Notes: generated from the sequence alone by a model not told the origin. Positions 22,346 to 32,084 are shown, numbered from the stretch's first letter. The stretch: 64,000 nucleotides of DNA from Nannobrachium achirus (GCA_963921795.1 OY997639.1:59236153-59300152), one strand, 5' to 3'. A program made the numbers and translations.

Positions 22346-22763
22346 GATAGATTCATTAAAAACACCCATTATTTTTTCTGGTGACTTATATTAACCCTCC
22401 TAATACGTGAGCAGACCGTGTTTTTTCAATAACTTATTTCATTTATTTGTAATAATTCTTTTTTGTATTTAATTTTTTTCATTTTCCCAAATAATTATTA
22501 ATAAAATCACACCCAATGTGAAGTGAGCGGTGGTCGTGCTTGCATAACGTCTTCAGACTAGGATTTGAGTCACACACACACGTTTTGCTATGGCAAAACG
22601 CTGAGGAAAAAGGCTACAGACACACACCCAGCCACTCTATGGAGCGGTTTACCACCGCTCAAAAATAAATGAAAAAAGTTATTGGAAAAAACACAGACTG
22701 CTCACGTTAGGAGGGTAGTATGAGTCACCAGAAAAAATAATGGGTGTTTTTAATGAATCTATC
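22346..22763. mobile_element. 418-bp palindromic element
   Basis: GATAGATTCATTAAAAACACC at the left and its complement at the right start arms of about 95 bp, which include CTGGTGACT and CCTCCTAA words. The centre carries the CACGTTTTGCTATGGCAAAACG palindrome and a GAGCGG...CCGCTC pair. Both also occur in the composite repeat around 31,500-31,980, so this element and that repeat share a module. There is no coding capacity. Confidence 0.75.
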
Positions 22764-22863
22764 ATGGTTAAAATGAAGTTTGAAGTTACAATGGGTGTGT
22801 GTGGGGAGAAAAGCCCATAAATTAACGTGTTTCCCTGTTGAAAGTGGAATATCCCTTTAAGTC

Positions 22864-23445
22864 ATTCTTAAAGTGCCACCTGGGGAGGCATTTCTTCCCA
22901 ATCCACAAATATGACATGGGAGCAAAATGGCCACTGTGTGAATATAGTCAATAGTGGCAACTGGCAGCATTAACATGGAGTGGAAACAGGCAGCACACAG
23001 AGGAGAAGTGGATATCAATGAAACTAAAACTGAAGAGCAGATGATCATTCTGAAGTCGGAACACAAGGCCTAAATAATATTTAAAAAATAAAATAAACAT
23101 ACTGCATGAGTAACTCTGATGTAACAGCCTACTTACCGTACTACACACCGGTGTGGTGTAAAAACAACAAGAACTCTTTTAATTAATTAAGAACTGAGCC
23201 GAACTATCTGAATTTAGATCCTGAATCCCAAACCAATGAAAAGGGCTTACTGTATCTCTGAAGCATGTGTAGTACTACAAGTAATAACTATATTCAGTTG
23301 CAACCATAGACTGTAAAAAGAAAATAAAAGAATTACAAAGGGAGCCCTATTTGAAATGGCAAAACTAGCAGCAATGCATATAAACTGTCACTTATATGGC
23401 TTCAATTTAAAAACCAGATGGTTGCCGCCTGGTTGCAACCCTCAT
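22864..23445. other. Intergenic stretch
   Basis: No gene or clear repeat recognised. Confidence 0.35.
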
Positions 23446-24311
23446 GCTGTAGACTTTCATGTTTCTTTAAATGTAATATCTCAGTGGCTCTCAGTCTCAA
23501 CCTTATTAATTTCAAGGACGCACAGTTTTATATGCATTATTAGGCCACATTATTCCCATTCCCATTTGATACATGCTTTATCTCTGGGAACCAAATGGTC
23601 CATTGCGTTTTTCCATGTGTATATGCAGGACCATTCCTTTTCAATCTTCTCATGTTAGCCTACTCTGTAAAGTCATTTAACGCTGGCGTCCCCATTTTGG
23701 GCATGTACGCCATGAAGTTATAGGCTAAAATGGTCAAAAGGGTAGCCTAGCGTAGTCCTATATGCTCAATTTATAATCATCGCACGACAGTGTTGTGCGC
23801 CAAAAATAACTGATCTACAAGCTCAAATGCCTTGCATTGTGAGCTTATGATTGGCTATTATTTCCTCACACAATGGTGTCAGGTTTAACAGTTTTTTTAT
23901 GTACTGGCTTCAAATGTGATCTCACCAAGCTCCTATTCAGATAATACAGCTGGACACTTCACTGTAAAAAGTCTCGTTCAATAAAAAAATGCTAATGTCT
24001 TTAACAATCCACTTTATGACTGTTCAATGAGTTTGAGAGGGAACGGTGGATGAGCTTTATAGATCAATGTTTACACTTTCAGAGTAAATTGATATTGGAT
24101 TTCACTGTGAGGTATAATTTAGCCTAGTAGTCAATTTAGTCACACAATTTATGTTAAATTAAAAAGATAGATAGATAGATAGATATATTCAAGTGCACAT
24201 TTGATCAAACAGGATCAAATGCGCTTATGTGGCTTTTCTAAGCCACCAGACATGTTACTGACCATGATACTAAAACGGTGCCTATAATCCCAAGATGCCT
24301 GCTATTCTGGT
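23446..24311. repeat. ~865-bp dispersed repeat, copy 2
   Basis: Near-identical to 14,720-15,580, with one extra GATA unit and a few substitutions. It ends at GCTATTCTGGT, where a separate short palindrome begins. The high identity of two copies 8.7 kb apart means recent transposition, segmental duplication or gene conversion. Confidence 0.85.
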
Positions 24312-24365
24312 TACCATGGTGCCCTTGTTTCACCTCGCGTCATCATCAGGCACCATGGTAACCAG
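24307..24365. repeat. Short palindrome
   Basis: CTGGTTACCATGGTGCC and its perfect inverted partner are separated by 25 bases, about 230 bp upstream of GGCT exon 1. Confidence 0.85.
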
Positions 24366-24370
24366 AAGAG

Positions 24371-24490
24371 TCTGTGGAAAGCCTGGTTTCTATTTACCTC
24401 AGTGTTCTGATCTGGGTGTAGAGCCCACCTACTGTATCTGCTCATTTGCCCGCGTACACATTCATGTAGGGGCCGTTTCCGTATCCGCTC
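24371..24490 (+). repeat. Dispersed repeat upstream of GGCT
   Basis: This shares TGTGGAAAGCCTGGTTTCTATTTAC and later GTTTCCGTATCC words, in the same order, with 52,504-52,625 inside the large transposon. It is therefore repeat-derived although it occupies the GGCT promoter position. Confidence 0.55.
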
Positions 24491-24598
24491 TCTAGTCTGA
24501 GACTGGGTCAGCAACCAGTCCAGAGCTCATCAGCCAATCGGCATCCATGTTGCTCTAATGTTCCTCAATGATGCTGTTAGGTTTAGGACTAAAACAAC

Positions 24599-24811
24599 AT
24601 GTCTTGTTTGCGTTATGCTGTGATTTGTCTTTTGATTTGTCTTTTACAACTTGCACACACAACCAGCATCACCAGCGGTCTTGGAAACAATGAATTTGGG
24701 TCTAATTCCTCCGAATATTTTCTGTATTTTGCGTACGGGAGTAATTTGCTGAAGGAGAGATTCCATTTGAGGAACCCCTCTGCTACTTTCGTGACGGCGG
24801 GACGATTAAAG
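24599..24811 (+). CDS. ggct: Gamma-glutamylcyclotransferase exon 1 (downstream copy), signal-peptide-like start
   Basis: The ATG at 24,599 opens 71 codons ending at a GT donor (24,812) in phase 0. The first ~22 residues are strongly hydrophobic (CLRYAVICLLICLLQLAH), which looks like a secretory signal. Human GGCT has a short non-hydrophobic N-terminus. After it comes FLYFAYGSNLLKERFHLRNP, the substrate-binding YGSN signature of the AIG2/GGCT fold, nearly identical to human FLYFAYGSNLLTERIHLRNP. The family converts gamma-glutamyl amino acids to 5-oxoproline. If the signal works, this copy would act outside the cytosol; that is inference. An alternative start inside the frame, giving a cytosolic protein, is not seen before the YGSN motif. 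Confidence 0.85.
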
Positions 24812-25507
24812 GTAGGCTGCTATGTGGACAGAGAATAGAATAGTTAGTGATTAATATCTCGGCAGCAGCCGTTACACTTGTTGGAGTGTTGAGAACAGTT
24901 TGAAGCATGGAGACACAGGAAATGTCGCCCCTTTGTGGCATTCTATTTTGGACAAGCAACAGAAGAGGCATTATAGTCAGGGAATATTATCAGAGTATTC
25001 AATATCCCAAGGGGAATTTCTGACAGCTGCTGAAGGATGGGGTCCCATTCACTTAACTATAGAAATGCCAAAAGATTAATCTGCTTTAGCCTGTGAGGGG
25101 TCAAACAGGTTTTTTCAGGGGCCCACTCCTTGGGCTAAAAACTGCCCTCAAAATATGGTTTAGTGATGACATGGACATTAAGTGGCTATGGCTGTTTTTA
25201 GCCAAAGGAGTGTTTTTCATGTAAACCACCAAAAAGTGTGTGGTTCTCCCCTTTAAGCCCAATATACTTTGTCGTAGCTCGTAGGCCTACAACGAATAGC
25301 GGAAATACCCGATCTGCAAGCTCACACAACACTTCTCGTTACAATGCATTGTGAGCTTGTAGATGGGCTTTAAAAGACATAATGTCAATGATTAGGGTTG
25401 TCATGATTACAAATTTAAGTTGACGATTAATTGTCACACAAATAGTTGCGATTAACGATTTTATTTTAGACTTAAAATAACATACATTTCAATCCTTTCC
25501 TGGGCAG
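24812..25507 (+). other. GGCT intron 1, with repeat relics
   Basis: This runs from a GTAGGC donor to a CCTGGGCAG acceptor. It contains a decayed relative of the fold-back family at 5698-6902 (25,070-25,262), a hairpin-family copy (25,311-25,367) and a hAT-like end starting TAGGGTTGTCATGATTA (25,393-25,480). Confidence 0.7.
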
Positions 25508-25656
25508 GATCATAGCCTACGTTTTGGACACTGGACACCAGACTTTGATGGCAACTGCTGGCATGGAGGTGTTGCTACTATTGAACACAATGAGGGAGAA
25601 TATGTTTGGGGCGTCGTCTGGAGACTGAACATGAGAAATAGAATTTCTTTGGACAG
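25508..25656 (+). CDS. ggct: Gamma-glutamylcyclotransferase exon 2 (downstream copy)
   Basis: The 149-bp exon lies between GGGCAG and a GTAGCT donor. It enters in phase 0, matching exon 1, and leaves in phase 2. It encodes DHSLRFGHW, then CWHGGVATIEHNEGEYVWGV and VWRLNMRNRISLD. These align with human FKLDFGN, TWHGGIATIFQSPGDEVWGV and VWKMNKSNLNSLD. The WHGG and WGVVW blocks are the family's core beta strands. The exon is open and conserved. It sits 697 bp after exon 1 and just upstream of a Rex3 LINE fragment in intron 2. Confidence 0.88.
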
Positions 25657-25764
25657 GTAGCTTCATTGTGATCGCTTCACACATGAAGACTTTTTGCTTA
25701 TCTCAACGCAGCAAGTAAAATATTGTAAAAAACACATTTGGTTCTGAAATGTTTACTTCCCAAT

Positions 25765-26484
25765 TTCCAGGAAGGAGGATCAGCATCTCTAAATCTGAGG
25801 CCATGGTTCTCAGCAGGAAACCGATGGATTGTGCAGTCCAAGTAGGGAATGAGGCTTTACTCCAGGTGAAGGAGTTTAAGTATCTCGGGGTCTTGTTCAC
25901 GAATGAGAGAAAGGGGAAGACGGAGAAGGAGATCAGCCGGAGAATCGGAGCAGCAGGAGCGGTTTTGCAGTCGCTAAATCGCACTGTGGTGAAGAAAAAA
26001 AGAGTTGAGCCGGAAGGCAAAGCTCTCTGTCTACCGAGCAATCTTCGTTCCTACTCTGACCTATGGTCATGAAGTGTGGGTCATGACCGAAAGTATAAGG
26101 TCGCGGGTGCAAGCGGCCGAAATGGGTTTCCTCAGACGGGTGGCTGGTATCTCCCTTAGAGATAGGGTGAGAAGCTCAGTCACCCGAGAGAGACTTGGAG
26201 TAGAACCGCTGCTCCTACACTTGGAAAGGAGTCAGCTTAGGTGGTTCGGGCATCTAGTACGGATGCCTCCCGAGCGCCTTCCTAGGAAGGTCCTCGATGC
26301 ACGTCCCACTGGGAGGAGACCCCGTGGCAGACCAAAGACCAGATGGAGGGATTATATCTCCAAACTGGCTTGGGAACGCCTCGGAAGTTGCTCGGGATAA
26401 GGAAATCTGGAGGTCTCAGTTGGAACTGTTACCCCCGCGACCCGATTCCGGATAAGCGGTTGAAGATGGATGGATGGATGGATG
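25765..26484 (+). mobile_element. Rex3-like (RTE clade) LINE, 5'-truncated
   Basis: The segment encodes the C-terminal part of an RTE-type pol: SKSEAMVLSRKPMDC, VKEFKYLGVLFTNE, then in another frame SVYRAIFVPTLTYGHEVWVM and SQLRWFGHLVRMPPERLPRK, ending GRPKTRWRDYISKLAWERLG. It finishes in a (GATG)n tail, a hallmark of Rex3. A frame change lies in the A-rich run near 25,995-26,005. The 5' end is truncated near 25,765. It sits in GGCT intron 2 with its tail touching exon 3, and no target duplication could be defined. Confidence 0.8.
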
Positions 26485-26612
26485 GAGGTAGTTAAAGCCG
26501 GCAGGTACCTACCTTTGGAGTTGCACGTGGCACGGATGAGGGCGAGGTGCTCTGTCGAACATACCAGATGAACCACTTCGAACCTTACCTCACCTCTCCA
26601 CCTTACAAAAAG
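26485..26612 (+). pseudogene. ggct: Gamma-glutamylcyclotransferase exon 3 (downstream copy), frame broken
   Basis: GAG GTA GTT AAA encodes EVVKAGRYLPLELHVA, matching human EGVKSGMYVVIEVKVA; the first Glu corresponds to the catalytic Glu98. After GCA at 26,532 the similarity moves to another frame, TDEGEVLCRTYQMNHFEPYL then TSPPYKK (human TQEGKEITCRSYLM...QYKK). One base is therefore missing at about 26,530-26,535. The donor is AAG|GTTTAC at 26,612/26,613. The Rex3 GATG tail directly precedes the first codon, so the original acceptor is gone. The nearest AG (ending 26,465) would read through the tail in frame. This copy is probably a pseudogene, unless the missing base is a sequence error. No fourth exon was found downstream. 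Confidence 0.8.
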
Positions 26613-26700
26613 GTTTACACTCATACACGTCACATCTCCCCGATACAAAAAGGTTTACATTCAAACCTTATGTTACCTCTCCAGTTTACAAAAGGTTTTA
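26588..26700 (+). repeat. Degenerate triplication of the exon 3 donor region
   Basis: CACCTCTCCACCTTACAAAAAGG, CACATCTCCCCGATACAAAAAGG and TTACCTCTCCAGTTTACAAAAGG follow one another at about 41-43 bp spacing. Each is followed by TTTA or TTTTA. The end of exon 3 and its donor seem to have been copied twice into the intron. Confidence 0.6.
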
Positions 26701-27894
26701 TAAACAAGCCTTTTGAAAATGCAGACTAGGAGCAGTGCTGGCTGGATCAGTTGTTTTGACTCGAATGCGACCAGTTTGGGAGAGTCCTAGCACCATCGAC
26801 ACGTGGTCGTTGCGATGTTTCGTACACTTGCTATTTTTTACCATTTTTAAATTAAGAACTTTTGAAAATGTTCACCCAAAACATGCCCAAAATAAGGATG
26901 CCAGGGTGAAAGTGAAAAAAAGTTAAAATTTGAAATACGACACACATACCGGTAATTGTATGGTGTAATAATAAGTAAAATAATGGCCAATATATCAGAC
27001 ATAAGGCTATAGTTGTGAACACCCTCCCAACAACAGCTACATCATATTCTCTAAAGCCCAGCTGTGTGTACAGCTGCTCATATAGGTTGAAGCCAATCTA
27101 TAGTATTAAGGTCATGACACGTGATGTTTCCACAGCGGACTTTATTTGCAGTGGTGGAAGAAGTACTCGCATTTAAAAGTATCAATACTGCGATGTAGAT
27201 TATAGTGGAGGGTGGGGTCTGTCGTGTAATTTTTTGCTTTTTACTTGATACTAGTTCAATTATGACAAAAATGTAAAGTTAATAACTTGGATCTGTCTGT
27301 GAACTGTTGGTTGTGTGTGGGTCTGTGTGTGTGTGTCTGTGTGTGTGTGTGTAGCCTGACTTCGGCGCGTAACTAGTGCCGCACCATTTACGCCACTCGC
27401 GCAATATATACATCAAAATGTGCGGCTCGGCCGGGAATGGTGTTCTATTACCTTTCGTTCCGATCCGCCTTACCATGCCGACGTAATCGGCAAAAAACGA
27501 CGCTTAATTGTCCCCATTGACTTATAATGGGACAATGCAAGAAATCACTTTCAAGTATTTTTCTCTCGTAAACCATAGGAGCTACAGTTTCAAACCTCGG
27601 AGAGGAGATTCATAATGATTTTAAGAATGAATCGAAAAATAATTACATCACTCGGCCTCATGGTGGCGCTATAACGGCCCACTTTACGTTTTGCCCCGTA
27701 ACTCCTGAACCGTGGATCGGAAAATTCAAATTCTTTTTTCCCTGGATTCCTTGGGTCAAGACGCATCTCCCCATATAGGCCACGCCCATTTGCGCCAGGA
27801 TAGATTTCCCGCCATCTTGAATTTTCTCCAAAACACACTTTTTGCTCCTTTTCCTACATATTTTCTTCAAATGTCACAAAAATCGGTACACATG

Positions 27895-27898
<4 letters not shown>
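26701..27898. other. Intergenic or intronic stretch with dispersed repeats
   Basis: No GGCT exon 4 is seen. An AGTAAAAGTA-type short element (hAT-like CAGTGGTGG start) occupies about 27,149-27,235. Positions 27,590-27,890 carry GGCGCTATAACGGCCCACTTT and AACTCCTGAACCGT words that I associate with a common fish dispersed repeat; the family name is uncertain. Confidence 0.45.

Positions 27899-27965
<67 letters not shown>
27899..27965. repeat. AC microsatellite
   Basis: About 33 uninterrupted AC units. Confidence 0.98.
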
Positions 27966-27966
<1 letters not shown>

Positions 27967-28172
27967 CTCCACTTCACACGGGTGTGATTTTTTAATTAAA
28001 TCTTGGTTGTTCCCATCTATATGGGTCAGTTGTTCCGCTATTCTAAATATCACAGTAAATAATTTACAAAAAACATGTTTGCACATGTTTGCAGCCGTGA
28101 TGAACTGGAAGGGGAAGTCCAAAGAGACCATAAAACTGATTGACCGCATTTGACAAATTGGCTTAAATTTAA

Positions 28173-28790
28173 GGACAATTTTGTTTTTTTACAACAAGGG
28201 TTCATATTTTAGATTGTAATTAAAGAATATAAAAGATGAGTGTTAAAATGATTTCATTTACTTCTTTCTATTGTTTTAGAGATTCTTATTTCAGTGTCTG
28301 GGGGCATGCGTACAAGTGGCTAAATATGTCATTTTACACAGAATAAGCACATTCCCAAGATACAACGCAGCCTTTCATCGTTGGATGTGACGTATGGGGG
28401 CTAGAAGTATTACTGTAAGTTGCAATAAAGAAACTGCTGGGTTATTGTGTCTAAAAATACATATTTAGCCACTTGTACGCATGCCCCCATGCGTACGCAT
28501 GCCCCACATTTTAGAATAAGCCCATTCCCAAGATACAACGCAGCCTTTCATCGTTGGATGTGACTTATGGGGGCTAGAAGTGTTACTGTAAGTTGCAATA
28601 AAGAAACTGCTGGCTTATTGTGTCTAAAAATACATATTTAGCCACTTGTACGCATGCCCCACATTTTAGCATGGTAAACACAATAAAGCAATAGAACGAA
28701 GCAAATGAAAAAAATGTAACACTCACCTTTTCTTTTCCCTAATTACAATCTAAAATATGAACCCTTGTTGTAAAAAAACAAAGTTGTCCT
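28173..28790. mobile_element. TTAA-flanked palindromic MITE with internal duplication
   Basis: TTAA at 28,169-28,172 and 28,791-28,794 flank arms GGACAATTTTGTTTTTTTAC and its inverted partner. The arms extend at least 55 bp through AACAAGGGTTCATATTTTAG. Inside is a second inverted pair, GGGGGCATGCGTACAAGTGG with its complement, and a 173-bp direct duplication. No coding capacity. TTAA targeting suits piggyBac or Kolobok mobilisation. Confidence 0.75.
28351..28696. repeat. 173-bp tandem duplication inside the MITE
   Basis: ATTCCCAAGATACAACGCAG at 28,351 recurs at 28,524, and the following ~150 bp are nearly identical. Confidence 0.88.
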
Positions 28791-29202
28791 TTAAATGTAG
28801 AATAACTACTGACCTTGCGGCGCAATTTACCCCACCCTTCCAAGTAAAAGTCCGGAATTAAAAATGTACTTGAGTAAAAGCATCCGCAAATGGCAGCAAA
28901 CCTCTCCATTTTCATTATAATACATTGCCAGGGCACGGTGTGGCACCAATATTTTACTACTAAATAGGCTAATAATAGGCCTACAATAACAGTAATAATA
29001 ATATATATATATGCTTACCCTTCTGTATGGAACAATGAACAATATGAAGAGGCTTAGGCTATTATAGATATTTCATTTAGGATTTCAATCATGTTTCATG
29101 TTACAGTAAGTGTGTTGCCTAATTCAGGTGTAGGACCTGTAGTGTTTTACTGTTCCAAAATGCATTTTTCTATGCATTTCAGGGGTTTTGGGGGGTTAGG
29201 GC

Positions 29203-30978
29203 CTGCGCTTCGACGACAGGGCCACCAGGAGGGAGAGGGCCGAGGCGGCCGGGGGAGACAAGCTGGCGGCCGTGAGGGAGCTGTGGGACGCGTGGACCGC
29301 CAGGCTCCCTCTGCTGTACGACCCGGGGCCCGACGTGACGGTGGACGAGCAGCTGGTGCCCTTCAGAGGTAAGCTCCGCTCCGACCTTCCGTTCCGTTGT
29401 TCACCGCTCTGATCTCGTCCTCTCCTCTGCCCTGCCTCCGCTCCGCTCCGCTCCGACCTTCCGTTCTGTTGTTCACCGCTCTGCTCTCGTCCTCTCCTCT
29501 GCCCTGCCCCCGCTCCGCTCCGACCTTCCGTTCTGTTGTTCACCGCTCTGCTCTCGTCCTCTCCTCTGCCCTGCCTCTCCTCTGCACTGTCTCCGCTCCG
29601 CTCCGATCTTCCGTTCTGTTCTCCGCTCTGCTCTTGTCCTCTCCCGTGCCCTGTCTCTGCTCTGCTCTGCTCTGCTCCGACCTTCCGTTCTGTTGTTCAC
29701 CGCTCTGCTCTCGTCCTCTCCTCTGCCCTGCCTCTCCTCTGCCCTGTCTCCGCTCCGCTCCGATCTTCCGTTCTGTTGTTCTCCGCTCTGCTCTCGTCCT
29801 CTTCCGTGCCCTGTCTCTGCTCTGCTCCGATCTTCCGTTCTGTTGTTCTCTGCTCTGCTCTCGTCCTCTCCTCTGCCCTGTCTCTGCTCCGCTCTGATCT
29901 CCTCTCCTCTCCCTCTCCCTCTCCCTCTCCTCCTTCAGGCAGTACATGCCCAGCAAACCCGCCCGGTACGGCCTGAAGACGTGGGTCACCTGCGACGCCA
30001 GGTCCAGCTACGCGTGCGCCATGCGGATCTACACGGGCAAGAGCGGGGAGGACCTCGTCCGTCCCGTCGGGCCCGGGCGCACCCTGGGCGAGCGCGTGGT
30101 GACGGAGCTCACGGAGGGCCTGCGGGGCCGCACGGTGACCTGCGACAACTTCTTCACCTCCCTCCCCCTGGCCCTGCGGCTGCTGCGCGAGCGGGACCTG
30201 AGGCTGGTGGGCACCGTGCGCAGGAACAGGCCCGAGCTGCCCGCCTCGCCCCTGGAGCTCAGGCTCAGGCGCTCCTTCCTCGCCGCCGCACCCGCCGCCG
30301 CCGCCGCCGCCCGCCGCCACCCTGGTCTGCTACGCCGCCAAGAAGGACAGGAGCGTGCTCGTGCTCAGCACCGCGCACGGGCCCTCCGACGTGGACGAGG
30401 GAAGCCGTCAGCGCAAGCCGATGGCCGTGCTCGCCTACAACCGCAACAAGGGCGGCGTCGACAACCTGGACAAGCTGGTGGCCGCCTACAGCTGCAGGAG
30501 GGCCACCCGGCGCTGGCCCGTCGCCGTCTTCCACAACGTGCTGGACGTGTCCGCCTACAACGCCCTGGTGCTGTGGAAGGAGCTGCGCCCCGACTGGGCC
30601 TCCGGCAGACGCGACTCGCGCAGGCTCTTCCTCGAGCGGGTCGGCCGCGACATGGTGGCCCCGCTGCTGTGCCGCAGGGTCCGGCTGCCCAGGGCCCCGG
30701 CGGCCGCCTTCATGGTGAGGCAGGCCAAGGGGGAGGCCAGGGGACGGGCCGCGCTGCTCGGCGGGCCCTCCGGGGCCGAGGCCCCGCGCCCCCCCGGCCC
30801 GCGGGGCAGGACCAGGTGCGGGGCCTGTCCGCCCGGCGCCGACAGGAAGACCACCTCGCGCTGCGTCACATGCGGCGTCTGCCTGTGCAGGTCCTGCTCC
30901 GTCCTGCACTGCCCCAACTGCCACGGGGCCCTTCGCGGAGCTCGCCCCGGGGGACCGCAAGGGTTAAACTTGTATTAG
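29203..30978 (+). pseudogene. piggyBac-type transposase, N-terminally truncated and split
   Basis: The first block encodes RFDDRATRRERAEAAG and DVTVDEQLVPFRG. The second block, after a minisatellite, encodes FRQYMPSKPARYGLKTW, TCDNFFTSLPLALRLL and VGTVRRNRPELP. A third block in another frame encodes LAYNRNKGGVDNLDKLVAAY and a Cys-rich C-terminus (RCGACPP, CVTCGVCLCRSCSVLHC). The three Asp of the piggyBac DDD triad are present: VDEQ (29,344), TCDNFF (30,144) and GGVDNLD (30,460). About 150-200 N-terminal residues are missing. The frame changes across the minisatellite and again in a GCC run near 30,285-30,310. It is very GC-rich compared with its AT-rich flanks, and the codons favour G or C at the third position. 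It could be a domesticated PGBD gene with introns, but the frames do not support that. Confidence 0.82.
29385..29935. repeat. ~70-bp minisatellite inside the piggyBac gene
   Basis: About seven units share TTCCGTTCTGTTGTTC and CTCTGCTCTCGTCCTCTCC, spaced 68-85 bp apart. The array begins just after GGTAAGC, a good donor, and ends in a long pyrimidine tract plus CAG, a good acceptor. Splicing at these two sites would nevertheless leave the two coding blocks in different frames. Confidence 0.88.
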
Positions 30979-31221
30979 TTGCCTATCATTCATAACCTGT
31001 GAAATTATCCACAGTCTGTCTAAAAGTGTGATTGTTTTCTCCGCTTATGGGTGATATTCATTTAATACAATTTTGAAATTCAAATTCATTGGTCTGTTCA
31101 GTTTGGTCAATTCATAATCAAGTAAGCATTTGATTGGACACCATGTTTATTCTCCGGCCTAAAGGGTGAACCAATCGGGTGCCTCTGTGCCTATGACATC
31201 ATGGACAAATCAACAGAATCG
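30979..31221. other. Intergenic stretch
   Basis: AT-rich DNA after the piggyBac stop. No feature recognised. Confidence 0.35.
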
Positions 31222-31529
31222 AAGTGTTTCATTGGTCTAGCTAACTCATGTCATCATCATTAGTGACATCATAATTTTGGTAAAAAAACGGTCTATAGGA
31301 GCGGTTTGCACCGCTCAAAAACGGGAAGAAGAGATCATCCACATGATTTACGGTCAGCCAATATAAAGTAAATGATCTGTTACTTTGGTGGGTGTCAAGG
31401 AAACTCCAAACTCCACAGATCAACACATATCTGGATGGCTTGAATACATTTGAATGTTCTCCTTGTTTATTTGATGAGTAACCTTTTTTTGAGCAGTGCA
31501 AACCGCTCCTATAAGTGGTTGTGCGTGTG

Positions 31530-31915
31530 TCCGTAGCCTTTTTCCTCAGCGTTTTACTATAGTAAAATGTGTGTGCGTAGCATCATGTTTAGTCATATGT
31601 CGTATGTCTGTAGCCTTTTTCCTCAGTGTTTTGCCATAGTAAAATGTGTGTACGTAGCATCATGTTTGTCTAGTGATGTCATATGTCGTGTGTCTGTAGC
31701 TTTTTACTCAGCGTTTTGCCATATAGCAAAACGTGTGTGTGTAGCACATAAACCGCTCCATAGAGTGGCTGTGCGTGTGTCTGTAGCCTTTTTCCTTAGC
31801 GTTTTGTCATAGCAAAATGTGTGTACGTAGCATCATGTTGTCTAGTGATGTCGTATGTCTGTAGCCTTTTTCCTCAGCATTTTGCCATAGCAAAACGTGT
31901 GTGTAGCATACCCTG
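31530..31915. repeat. Tandem array, CTTTTTCCTCAGCGTTTTGCC unit
   Basis: Five units start near 31,532, 31,607, 31,690, 31,779 and 31,857. Each contains the near-palindrome GTTTTGCCATAGCAAAAC or a variant and ends in GTGTGTGTAGCAT. A related inverted copy lies inside the element at 22,346-22,763. Confidence 0.85.
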
Positions 31916-32084
31916 TACATCCTAGACTCAAATCCTAGTCTGAAGATGTTATGCAAGCACGACCACCGCTCACTTCACATTGGGTGTGATTGTTTCAATA
32001 TAAAGTAACTGTTCTGTTATTTTGTTTGAATTGAAAAGTATTGGCTCTGGCCTGTAGCTCTGTAAAACATAGGGAAGACTCCAT

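Larger units (their letters stand above)
19521..22860. mobile_element. TTAA-flanked element filled with later repeats
   Basis: The left arm begins TTAAAGGGATATTTCACTTT and ends with CATTGTAACTTCAAACTTCATTTTAACC-type sequence at about 19,711. The right arm (22,764-22,860) is the inverted equivalent, ending AAAGTGGAATATCCCTTTAA. A short palindromic TTAA-target element (piggyBac- or Kolobok-like ends) seems to have been split by the 19,716-22,763 repeat block. It encodes no transposase. Confidence 0.6.

Noticed and set aside
26352-26648. Minus-strand frame over GGCT exon 3
   Set aside because: The plus strand carries clear GGCT similarity in two frames; the antisense frame is a shadow.
29697-30320. 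Minus-strand open frame rich in Arg, Glu and Gly
   Set aside because: Product of the minisatellite and GC-rich DNA on the antisense strand; no domain is recognisable.
29693-30718. A long open frame of 341 codons overlapping the piggyBac gene in another frame
   Set aside because: It is open only because the DNA is GC-rich and repetitive. It has no family motifs, while the other frames carry the piggyBac signatures.
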